Numbered from the stretch's first letter, positions 1 through 4,915 are shown. The stretch is DNA of 5,242 bases from Desulfobacteraceae bacterium (GCA_013202725.1 JABMRH010000233.1:1-5242), one strand, 5' to 3'. A program made the numbers and translations. The notes: generated by a model not told the origin, from the sequence alone.

Positions 1-96
1 ATAAAACGCAGCGGCAAAAAACCGGATTCAAACCTGACAACGGGAATACGCATATTTAAAAACGGCGTTGATTTTATTGCCCGGAAAAACCCCTGA
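1..96 (+). CDS. Possible C-terminal end of an unidentified protein (5' truncated by window)
   Basis: Reading frame 1 is open from the first base to a TGA at 94-96, giving 31 residues that end in GIRIFKNGVDFIARKNP. The other two forward frames close at once (TAA at 2-4) or at 57-59. The mixed hydrophobic and basic composition resembles a real protein tail, and repeat-derived sequence begins only after the stop, at about 129. I do not recognise the family. One reverse-strand frame is also open here, so 31 codons are weak evidence; the call rests on position and amino-acid character only. If real, the gene is transcribed in the same direction as mazEF but is separated from it by about 250 bp. 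Confidence 0.4.
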   Translation: MKRSGKKPDSNLTTGIRIFKNGVDFIARKNP

Positions 97-128
97 AGCC
101 TGATTCCTGACCCTTCAGCTTTGTACAA

Positions 129-184
129 TGAGACCTTTGCAAAACGCTCCCTTTTCTGTCATTCCCGCGAACGCAGGAATCCAG
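129..184. repeat. Dispersed repeat remnant: TGAGACCTTTG end plus ATTCCCGCG/GGAAT hairpin core
   Basis: The segment starts with TGAGACCTTTG (129-139), an 11-nt perfect reverse complement of 2567-2577. It then carries a GTCATTCCCGCGAACGCAGG-type core ending in AATCCAG (159-184). Bases 161-180 fold into a near-perfect hairpin: ATTCC pairs with GGAAT, one mismatch, then GCG pairs with CGC around an AA loop. This core is a common intergenic repeat in many proteobacterial genomes. Translating it gives the tell-tale SVIPANAGIQ string, so an open frame from 128 is a repeat artefact. Confidence 0.7.
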
Positions 185-227
185 TCGCTTTACCAGAACT
201 TATTGAGATGTTACGAAAATTTTGCCT

Positions 228-263
228 TGATTTCTGAACTTGGCGCTTTTTACGAAGCCATCA
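228..263 (-). repeat. Dispersed repeat end (CTTTTTACGAAGCC type), inverted relative to the copy at 5174-5191
   Basis: Bases 246-263 match the reverse complement of 5174-5191 at 17 of 18 positions. The preceding bases (TTTCTGAACTTGG) resemble the inner flank I associate with the right-hand end of this repeat family in other genomes. It lies directly downstream of a different repeat type (129-184), so the 129-263 stretch is a mosaic of two families and not one intact element. Confidence 0.65.
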
Positions 264-287
264 TCTTTTTCGCTTTGTATAATGTTT

Positions 288-316
288 TTGACAAACAGAT
301 TGTTCTGTATTATTGT
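288..316 (+). promoter_or_regulatory. Probable sigma70-type promoter of mazEF
   Basis: A perfect -35 hexamer TTGACA (288-293) is followed after 17 bp by TATTGT (311-316), a 4-of-6 match to the -10 consensus. A transcript from here would start around 322-324, leaving a short leader before the mazE start at 345. A good TATAAT (278-283) lies upstream but has no recognisable -35 at the right distance, so it is the weaker alternative. No start site has been mapped. Confidence 0.5.
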
Positions 317-337
317 TCCTATTATTACACAATAGGA
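311..337. promoter_or_regulatory. Overlapping inverted repeats, candidate MazE(F) operator
   Basis: Two palindromes share this stretch. TATTGT (311-316) mirrors ACAATA (329-334), and TCCTATT (317-323) mirrors AATAGGA (331-337). The first includes the proposed -10 hexamer. The second overlaps the Shine-Dalgarno sequence AGGAGG (334-339) of mazE. Ribbon-helix-helix antitoxins bind palindromes in their own promoters, so an autoregulatory operator is the natural reading. The second pair could instead form a 7-bp RNA hairpin that masks the mazE ribosome binding site. Confidence 0.45.
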
Positions 338-344
338 GGACACA

Positions 345-569
345 ATGGGTTCTGTTCGTATTAATATAAGCATTCCTGAAGAAATATTTGACGAGTTATC
401 CAGCGAGATTAAAAACAGGAAAAGAAGCCGGTTTATAACAGAGGCTATCAAACACACGCTAAAGGACATAAAGGAACAAAGACTTGCTGCTGAATACCTT
501 GAGGCGTCCGCAGATATTCGGAAAATTAACCAGGAACTTGAAGGGGTAATATCTGATGGCCTTAATTAA
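345..569 (+). CDS. mazE: MazE-type ribbon-helix-helix antitoxin
   Basis: This is the antitoxin of a type II toxin-antitoxin pair. By family knowledge it binds and neutralises the MazF RNase and represses its own promoter. The 74-residue protein has the ribbon-helix-helix layout: a beta strand at residues 3-10 (SVRINISIP), helix 1 at about 11-23, a basic turn KNRKRSRF, and helix 2 at about 30-42. A charged helical tail (about 43-70) would wrap around the toxin. The length and the SRFITEAI segment resemble the Bacillus EndoAI (NdoAI) type of MazE more than the AbrB-fold E. coli type. The start is well supported by a perfect AGGAGG (334-339) five bases upstream of ATG. The gene overlaps mazF by 14 nt, consistent with translational coupling. 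It could also be annotated as a generic CopG-family antitoxin. Confidence 0.85.
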   Translation: MGSVRINISIPEEIFDELSSEIKNRKRSRFITEAIKHTLKDIKEQRLAAEYLEASADIRKINQELEGVISDGLN

Positions 570-900
570 ACGCGGGGAAATTTTTCTGGTAAATTTTGAC
601 CCAACACTTGGATCTGAAGCCAGGAAGGTCAGGCCTGCCCTTGTAGTCTCAAACAACATCAATAATACTCATTCGCCAATTATTTCTATCTCTCCAATCA
701 CATCAAATGTTACACGTATTTATTCATTTGAAGTCGAAGTCCCGGAAGGTATCGGCGGTTTGCGAACCCGTTCAAAGGTGATGATTAATCAGACAAGGGC
801 GGTTGACAAACTCCGCCTGATCAATAAAATCGGGCATCTTCCTGTGGAGGTTATGGGGCAGGTAAATCAAGCGCTGAAGTTACACTATGATCTTCAATAA
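556..900 (+). CDS. mazF: MazF/PemK family mRNA interferase toxin
   Basis: This is a 114-residue cytoplasmic endoribonuclease toxin that, in characterised relatives, cleaves single-stranded RNA at short specific sequences. The family signature is intact: RGEIFLVNFDPTLGSE at residues 6-21, then RKVRPALVVSN (23-33) with the catalytic arginine at R26. ISPITSN (45-51) supplies the conserved threonine at T49, and a later INQTRAVDKLRL segment (77-88) has the family's Q-x-R-x-x-D-x-x-RL pattern. The length is normal for the family, so the toxin looks complete and active. The ATG lies inside the mazE 3' end, with AAGGGG (541-546) nine bases upstream. Cleavage specificity cannot be read from the sequence. 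No terminator is visible between its stop and fimT, 42 bp downstream. Confidence 0.95.
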   Translation: MALIKRGEIFLVNFDPTLGSEARKVRPALVVSNNINNTHSPIISISPITSNVTRIYSFEVEVPEGIGGLRTRSKVMINQTRAVDKLRLINKIGHLPVEVMGQVNQALKLHYDLQ

Positions 901-906
901 AATCAT

Positions 907-940
907 TTCAATCCGGATAATTGTTTAACAGAGGATTGAA
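907..940 (+). promoter_or_regulatory. Inverted repeat overlapping the fimT ribosome binding site
   Basis: TTCAATCC (907-914) and GGATTGAA (933-940) are perfect 8-nt reverse complements separated by 18 nt. They occupy most of the 42-bp mazF-fimT gap. The 3' arm overlaps the GAGG Shine-Dalgarno (931-934) and ends two bases before the fimT ATG. It could be a regulator binding site or an RNA stem that limits fimT translation; the sequence alone does not decide. Confidence 0.4.
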
Positions 941-942
941 TT

Positions 943-1389
943 ATGCGCAAAGATTCAGGCTTCACACTCATTGAACTGATCGTTATTATTGCTATTGTGG
1001 CGGTTTTTGCCGGCATCGCCGTTCCAAATTTTCTGTCTTACATGCCAAAACACCGGTTAAACGGAGCGGCCAGACAGGTGATGGGGGATTTGATGGCAGC
1101 GAGGATGAAATCTGTTAGCCTGAATTGCGATGTTAGGGTGGCGTTTGTTGCAGGCGATGCTGAGTATAAGATATGGACTGACAGCAATAACAATGGCACT
1201 ATAGATTCTGGTGAAGAAATAACCAAAGATATTCAGTCAGATTATTATGACGTAACCATTAGCACTACCAAGAATATTGAATTTCATTCCAGGGGAACAG
1301 CAAACCCATATGGCATTATAGTCCTAACCAATTCTGCTGGCTCAAAGAATGTAAAGGCTCACATTACTGGGCGCGTAATGATAGAATAA
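943..1389 (+). CDS. fimT: Minor type IV prepilin, GspH/FimT family
   Basis: This minor pilin would be cleaved by prepilin peptidase and inserted in the inner membrane before joining the pilus priming or tip complex. The class III signal is textbook: a six-residue leader MRKDSG, cleavage after G6, and mature FTLIEL with Glu5 (E11). A hydrophobic helix of about 20 residues ends near VPNF (27-30). The globular part has the GspH/FimT pattern, including AARQVMGDLMAARMKSV (42-58) and the closing ITGRVMIE. Residues 80-91 (DSNNNGTIDSGE) match an EF-hand calcium loop, with acidic or amide residues at positions 1, 3, 5, 9 and 12 and glycine at 6. The 148-residue length is normal. It is the first gene of the fimT-pilV-pilW-pilX cassette and has a GAGG ribosome site at 931-934. 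Confidence 0.9.
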   Translation: MRKDSGFTLIELIVIIAIVAVFAGIAVPNFLSYMPKHRLNGAARQVMGDLMAARMKSVSLNCDVRVAFVAGDAEYKIWTDSNNNGTIDSGEEITKDIQSDYYDVTISTTKNIEFHSRGTANPYGIIVLTNSAGSKNVKAHITGRVMIE

Positions 1390-1392
1390 GAA

Positions 1393-1424
1393 TCTCAAAA
1401 AGCTCTCAAAAGGAAAATTCCTTT
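1393..1424 (+). promoter_or_regulatory. Short repeat and hairpin at the pilV ribosome binding site
   Basis: In the 36-bp fimT-pilV gap, TCTCAAAA occurs twice (1393-1400 and 1404-1411). AAAGGAA (1409-1415) is then followed after two bases by its complement TTCCTTT (1418-1424). The AAGGA in the 5' arm is the only plausible Shine-Dalgarno for pilV and lies 11 bases from the ATG, longer than usual. Folding the hairpin, realistically with a 4-nt loop and 6 bp, would mask that site, or would bring it closer to the start if bridged. Its AT-rich stem is weak. Confidence 0.3.
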
Positions 1425-1425
1425 A

Positions 1426-1794
1426 ATGCGCAGATTACGCAACAATAATAGCGGCTTTACCCTAATGGAAGTTCTGGTTGCCATGCTTATTTTATCAGTA
1501 GGACTGCTTGGAATGGCGGCGCTGATAACAGGGATAATTAACAGCAATAAGCTAAGCAACAGGATTAGCGCTGCCACGGTTCTGGCGCAGGATAAAATGG
1601 AAGATATAAAAAGAATTGGTTATTCAAATGCTGTATCAGAAACAAAGGCTTCCATGTCATCTCCTTATGATAAATATGAAAGGGAAGTAACTGTCGTTGA
1701 CGACAGTCCGGCTGCTAACATGAAGACGGTAACAGTAACTGTTTACTGGGAATCAAGCAAATCAGTTAGTTTACAGACAATTCTTTCGCAGTAA
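1426..1794 (+). CDS. pilV: Minor type IV prepilin, PilV (GspI-like)
   Basis: This is a membrane-anchored minor pilin expected to act with FimT, PilW and PilX in starting pilus assembly. Its leader MRRLRNNNSG ends at G10. The mature protein begins FTLMEVLVAM with Glu5 at E15, followed by a hydrophobic helix to about residue 38 (SVGLLGMAALITGII), which is characteristic of PilV/GspI. Residues 50-62 (AATVLAQDKMEDI) match the conserved post-helix segment of the family. The short C-terminal domain ends in paired beta strands (TVTVTVYWES). At 122 residues it is on the small side, closer to GspI than to a full-length Pseudomonas PilV. It has no calcium-type loop, unlike the other three pilins here. 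It is separated from pilW by only 5 bp, so the two are almost certainly co-transcribed. Confidence 0.88.
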   Translation: MRRLRNNNSGFTLMEVLVAMLILSVGLLGMAALITGIINSNKLSNRISAATVLAQDKMEDIKRIGYSNAVSETKASMSSPYDKYEREVTVVDDSPAANMKTVTVTVYWESSKSVSLQTILSQ

Positions 1795-1799
1795 GGCTA

Positions 1800-2417
1800 A
1801 TGAATTATTTATCTAAAAATAAAGAAAGTGGTTTTACCCTGGTAGAACTGCTGATTGCCATGACAATAGGCTTGATTATCCTGGCGGCATTATCGAGCAC
1901 TTTCCTTATCCAGCGCAAAACGTATGACGTTCAGGAACAGATTGTCGAGATGGTGCAGACTGCAAGAGCTGCCATGGATATGATAACCAGAGAGATCAGG
2001 ATGGCAGGGTATGATCCAACAGGCGCTGGTTTTGATGGTATTATATATAATGCAGATCAATTGCAGATAGAGACAGATATAAATGGTGATGGGAATATTC
2101 TAAATGATGATGGGAGTTACGACTCAAATGAACATATAGTATATAAATATTATGATAAGGATTCTATCTATCCTTATCAGACCAAGAGAAAAACCGGCAA
2201 TGGAAATTTCCAGCCATTTGCAGAAAATATTCAATCATTTATCTTTGATTACCTTGACAGCTCTGGCAGCGCCACGACCACAACCGCTGATATTCGACAG
2301 ATAAGGATTACAATAACTGCCAGGACATCCAAAGCAGATGCTGATTATTCAGCAAATAACGGATACAGGACACACACTTTAACCTCTTTTATAACACCGA
2401 GAAATCTTGGTTTATAG
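1800..2417 (+). CDS. pilW: Minor type IV prepilin, PilW family
   Basis: This is a minor pilin of the priming complex. The leader ends at G11, and mature FTLVELLIAMTIGLIILAAL has Glu5 at E16 and a long hydrophobic helix. Residues 53-73 (TARAAMDMITREIRMAGYDP region) are the PilW hallmark, and the end TSFITPRNLGL is also typical. Residues 93-104 (DINGDGNILNDD) fit the EF-hand calcium loop well: D at 1, N at 3, D at 5, G at 6, I at 8 and D at 12. The length of 205 is within the usual range. The ribosome site TAAGG overlaps the pilV stop codon, implying coupled translation. The middle of the gene is very AT-rich; a hand count gives about 27-30% GC over 2041-2160. Expression of the gene after it is separated by a 174-bp repeat-filled gap. 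Confidence 0.9.
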   Translation: MNYLSKNKESGFTLVELLIAMTIGLIILAALSSTFLIQRKTYDVQEQIVEMVQTARAAMDMITREIRMAGYDPTGAGFDGIIYNADQLQIETDINGDGNILNDDGSYDSNEHIVYKYYDKDSIYPYQTKRKTGNGNFQPFAENIQSFIFDYLDSSGSATTTTADIRQIRITITARTSKADADYSANNGYRTHTLTSFITPRNLGL

Positions 2418-2422
2418 AAACT

Positions 2423-2464
2423 CGTTGCTCGTTATTCGTTGCTGGTTACCCGTTACTGGTTGCT
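2423..2464. repeat. Degenerate heptanucleotide tandem repeat, six units
   Basis: Starting six bases after the pilW stop, six consecutive 7-mers read CGTTGCT, CGTTATT, CGTTGCT, GGTTACC, CGTTACT and GGTTGCT. All keep GTT at positions 2-4, and the consensus is (C/G)GTT(G/A)CT. A partial seventh unit (TGTTCAA) follows at 2465. The units differ by one to three bases, so the array is not freshly expanded. Short heptamer arrays of this kind are known in several bacterial groups; no function is evident. Confidence 0.85.
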
Positions 2465-2470
2465 TGTTCA

Positions 2471-2578
2471 ATAAGAGATTTTTACAAAATTAACTTTTGA
2501 GTCATTGCGAGGAACGAAGTGACGTGGCAATCTTATTTGTTCGCAATGACAATACAGATATTTTTTCAAAGGTCTCAA
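2471..2578. mobile_element. MITE-like intergenic element between pilW and pilX
   Basis: This ~108-bp non-coding unit has imperfect terminal inverted repeats. AAGAGATTTTTACAAAATTA at the left matches the reverse complement of the right end (GAGACCTTTGAAAAAA type) at about 13 of 20 positions. The right end contains CAAAGGTCTCA (2567-2577), the exact reverse complement of 129-139. Inside, GTCATTGCGA (2501-2510) and TCGCAATGAC (2541-2550) are perfect 10-nt inverted repeats. The core 2501-2533 matches 4835-4867 at 25 of 33 bases. It encodes nothing and would be mobilised in trans, if at all. It ends 13 bp before the pilX start. I could not define a target-site duplication. Confidence 0.6.
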
Positions 2579-2591
2579 TACTGGGTTTTAA

Positions 2592-4217
2592 ATGTTAGAT
2601 ATACGCTTAATACATAAAAATGAAAAAGGAATGGTCCTTCCTCTTGGGCTTATGTTTTTAGCTATTATAGCGATTTTGGGAACCACTGCGGTTGTAATAA
2701 CAACAACGGATCTTAAGATCGGCAGCAATTACAGGGCCAGTGAACAGGCTTTCTATGTAGCAGAAGCGGGAATAAGCGAGGCGCTCTATCGCTTGGGCTT
2801 GTTTGATGACAGCAATGCAACCACGCCGCCTCAGGCGCCGCCTTCCGGCTCAATGATCAGTATTAATGGTCTGACTGACAACAATGCGGCCATAAGCATT
2901 GACCCCAACGGTCTTTTGAGCAACAATCTTGACGACGACGGAAACTTGGCCGTAGATGACATCAGTGATCTAAATTATAACGGCGCATACGATAACAGGA
3001 CATGGCAGACAAAAATTTTGCTCAAGACCTCAGATGATGCGGATACGACCACAACCGTCTACACTCCCACGATTCAGCCGTCAGCAAGCTGGCTCGAATA
3101 TTCATCCTCAACCGCTGACGGAACTGAACTGATTATCGAGTACAAGAAGGATTCCCTGGACATCGATGGTGACGGCAACACAAGCGAGATAGTCTTCTAT
3201 GATGGAAGCCTGGCAAACCCTTACAACGTCGAGACAGCAGCAACTTCCGCCACCGGACAACCCGTAGTGGTGATTACTTCTACAGGTAGATCGCAAGGAT
3301 CTACGCGCGTAATACAGGTGGAGGCTGTTCACCAACCCGTGGACATCCAGGCGGAAAGCGCGATTATGGTCGATTTGTCGCCTACTTTATCGGGGTCTGT
3401 CCTGGTCAGCGGGTTTAACTATGACGGGTCTACAAAAGAATCCGACTGCTCACCGTGCAATGCTGCTAATTGGGACAGCCTTCCCGGGACTTTTGACACC
3501 AATGGGGTTGATAATCACGGGGGTGCAGAGAAATTCTTACCCTTGTACAATGGCGTAGATCAAGATATTAATTTGTTGGCCGGCACATCTCCTGCTCCTG
3601 CCAACGAGGAAGAGTTGGGGACTGAACAGGATATACCGTATGGAACCAAATTGGAATCATCGGGGCATAAGCCGGGGGTATGGACTACCCAGACAGTTTC
3701 GCCAAGCGCTGACGTATTTGGAGGAAATGATACAGAACCCTGGAAAAAAGACAGCGCAGGTGCCTGGAAACCATTGACCGACCTGCTTGGCATAACCCAG
3801 GATCAACTGGATGCCATCCTTGCGAATGCAAACGTAACCGAAAGTGATATGGATAGTGGGTCCGGTCACCTGAAGGTGGCCCCTCAGGGAATTATGTACA
3901 TCGACAATGCCGCCAGCGGGCAGGCGCTTAAAATAACGGCTGCCACACCGAGCAATACCGACGGGTGGGGGCTCATGTATGTAACCGGTGACTTTGAGAG
4001 CCAGAAGTTGGCGTTTAGGGGCCTGATTTATGTGGAAGGTGATACACAGATTGCAGCATCTTTCTGGATGATGGGGTGTATGGCAGTCAAAGGTACGACA
4101 AGCGGTGACTTCAGTGCTGGCAATGCCACATTTCTTTATAGCAAGGATGCCTTGGAACGCTATGTGAATAAGGGTATGAAGTTTGTAATTCTTTCGTGGC
4201 AGGAGGTGCTGAATTGA
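2592..4217 (+). CDS. pilX: Large PilX-type minor pilin with C-terminal beta-repeat region
   Basis: This is a probable tip or priming minor pilin. The leader ends at G13 (NEKG), and the mature start MVLPLGLMFLAIIAILG lacks Glu5, as in PilX and GspK proteins that cap pilus tips. SNYRASEQAFYVAEAGISEA (45-64) is the PilX N-terminal hallmark. At 541 residues it is far longer than classical ~150-200-residue PilX. Acidic loops resembling calcium sites occur at 112-123, 126-135 and 190-199. C286 and C289 form a CxxC. Near the end, G-hhh-V-x-G units recur at 460-466, 477-483 and 495-501, with a similar unit at 433, suggesting stacked beta strands. The tail YSKDAL...VILSWQEV resembles the usual end of long PilX proteins. 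An in-frame TAA (2589-2591) abuts the ATG, so no earlier start is possible. No clear Shine-Dalgarno is seen. Hand-counted GC is 50-58% in several internal lines, well above pilW. Confidence 0.8.
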   Translation: MLDIRLIHKNEKGMVLPLGLMFLAIIAILGTTAVVITTTDLKIGSNYRASEQAFYVAEAGISEALYRLGLFDDSNATTPPQAPPSGSMISINGLTDNNAAISIDPNGLLSNNLDDDGNLAVDDISDLNYNGAYDNRTWQTKILLKTSDDADTTTTVYTPTIQPSASWLEYSSSTADGTELIIEYKKDSLDIDGDGNTSEIVFYDGSLANPYNVETAATSATGQPVVVITSTGRSQGSTRVIQVEAVHQPVDIQAESAIMVDLSPTLSGSVLVSGFNYDGSTKESDCSPCNAANWDSLPGTFDTNGVDNHGGAEKFLPLYNGVDQDINLLAGTSPAPANEEELGTEQDIPYGTKLESSGHKPGVWTTQTVSPSADVFGGNDTEPWKKDSAGAWKPLTDLLGITQDQLDAILANANVTESDMDSGSGHLKVAPQGIMYIDNAASGQALKITAATPSNTDGWGLMYVTGDFESQKLAFRGLIYVEGDTQIAASFWMMGCMAVKGTTSGDFSAGNATFLYSKDALERYVNKGMKFVILSWQEVLN

Positions 4218-4223
4218 GGCTGA

Positions 4224-4790
4224 TTACTCTTCTTTAGCCCACCATATAGGAAGCATGCCGTTGTTTTCTTCTTTCAGTTTGAGTGCCAGATCAGTTAGCT
4301 GATTATTGATTTTTTTTATCTCTTTTTTTACATCTCTTATCGCAGCCTTGTCGCGACTGTTTCTTGCATCTTCCAGTTTCTCACGGGCCTGCTTGTACTT
4401 TTCCATAAGGGCATTCTTTTCGCGCTTGTAATAAGCAACATCTATCTCTCTACTCTTTGCCTCGGTTTTCTTGGCAGCCTCAACTTCCTCGCCAGCTTTC
4501 TTCCCGGCTTCCTTGGAAGCTACATCCGGCGTATCTGGTACAGGAGATGCCTTTTGTTCAACCACTTCCTTCTTGTATGGCAGATCAGACTCTCTGATTT
4601 GCCGGACCAGGTCTTTGCTAATCCCCACGACTCCGCCGCGATAGTAGAACTTTATCTGCCGCCCCTCTTTCCAATAGTGGTTAGTTATAAATGTAGAGCC
4701 GTTTTTTAACTCAATAAGATAAGAGGAAAGGCAGACAGATGGATATATGAAAAAGGCGATAGTTACAATTATTAGAATAAACTTTTTCAT
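4224..4790 (-). CDS. Secreted or periplasmic coiled-coil protein of unknown function
   Basis: The function is unknown. The 188-residue product begins MKKFILIIVTIAFFIYPSVC, a basic tip and hydrophobic core of a signal peptide. Cleavage is likely near CLSS (20-23); the cysteine lacks a proper lipobox. Residues 24-66 (YLIELKNG to LVRQIRE) form a compact beta-rich module with an FYYRGGVVGI segment, resembling a small SH3-like domain that I associate with Desulfobacterota and Nitrospirota hypothetical proteins. A Pro/Ala/Lys/Glu-rich linker (about 75-115) follows, then a charged coiled coil (about 118-176) and a short tail with WW at 183-184. The start chosen is the ATG at 4790, with GGAG (4800-4797) six bases upstream; a TTG at 4802 is in frame but would place the ribosome site inside the gene. 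It converges on pilX with 6 bp between the stop codons. Confidence 0.75.
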   Translation of the reverse strand: MKKFILIIVTIAFFIYPSVCLSSYLIELKNGSTFITNHYWKEGRQIKFYYRGGVVGISKDLVRQIRESDLPYKKEVVEQKASPVPDTPDVASKEAGKKAGEEVEAAKKTEAKSREIDVAYYKREKNALMEKYKQAREKLEDARNSRDKAAIRDVKKEIKKINNQLTDLALKLKEENNGMLPIWWAKEE

Positions 4791-4805
4791 AAGATTCTCC
4801 AATAT

Positions 4806-4867
4806 TGATGAACTCGTAAAAAGTCATTTCTCAGGTCATTGCGAGGAGTGCAACGACGAAACAATCT
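4806..4867 (+). repeat. Dispersed repeat copy: TCGTAAAAAGTC end with GTCATTGCGAGGA core
   Basis: TCGTAAAAAGTC (4814-4825) is identical to 5182-5193. Ten bases later the core 4835-4867 aligns without gaps to 2501-2533 (25 of 33). The core is therefore the same one found in the pilW-pilX element, but joined to a different end motif. It occupies about half of the 125-bp divergent gap between the coiled-coil gene and rpmE, where promoters for both genes should lie; I could not identify convincing -35/-10 pairs there. Confidence 0.7.
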
Positions 4868-4915
4868 AATAATTTCAAACGGTTAACTAACAGGAGATTA
4901 CGGGAAAGGAAAAAA

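Noticed and set aside
93..118. Possible terminator CTGAAG...CTTCAG after the first partial gene
   Set aside because: Only 6 bp of stem, a 14-nt loop, low GC and just a short T run; too weak to annotate.
128..364. Open frame of 78 codons on the + strand upstream of and overlapping mazE
   Set aside because: Its N-terminal part translates the ATTCCCGCG repeat (SVIPANAGIQ), it runs through a second repeat end and the mazEF promoter, it overlaps mazE in another frame, and it has no ribosome site.
2525..2541. Sigma54-like promoter (TGGCA...TTTGTT) ahead of pilX
   Set aside because: The -24 GG is present, but the -12 GC dinucleotide is absent at the required spacing, and the sequence is part of the repeat core found elsewhere.
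2501..2550. Intrinsic terminator between pilW and pilX
   Set aside because: The 10-bp stem has a 30-nt loop, and the T run begins ten bases after the stem, so it does not fit a standard terminator; kept only as a possible attenuator.
3108..3869. Three reverse-strand open frames inside pilX
   Set aside because: They are antisense shadows of a long, family-matching coding sequence, without ribosome sites or recognisable protein features.
4800..4802. TTG start for the reverse-strand coiled-coil gene, adding four residues
   Set aside because: The GGAG Shine-Dalgarno would lie within that extended coding sequence. ATG at 4790 has correct spacing and gives a clean MKKF signal-peptide start.
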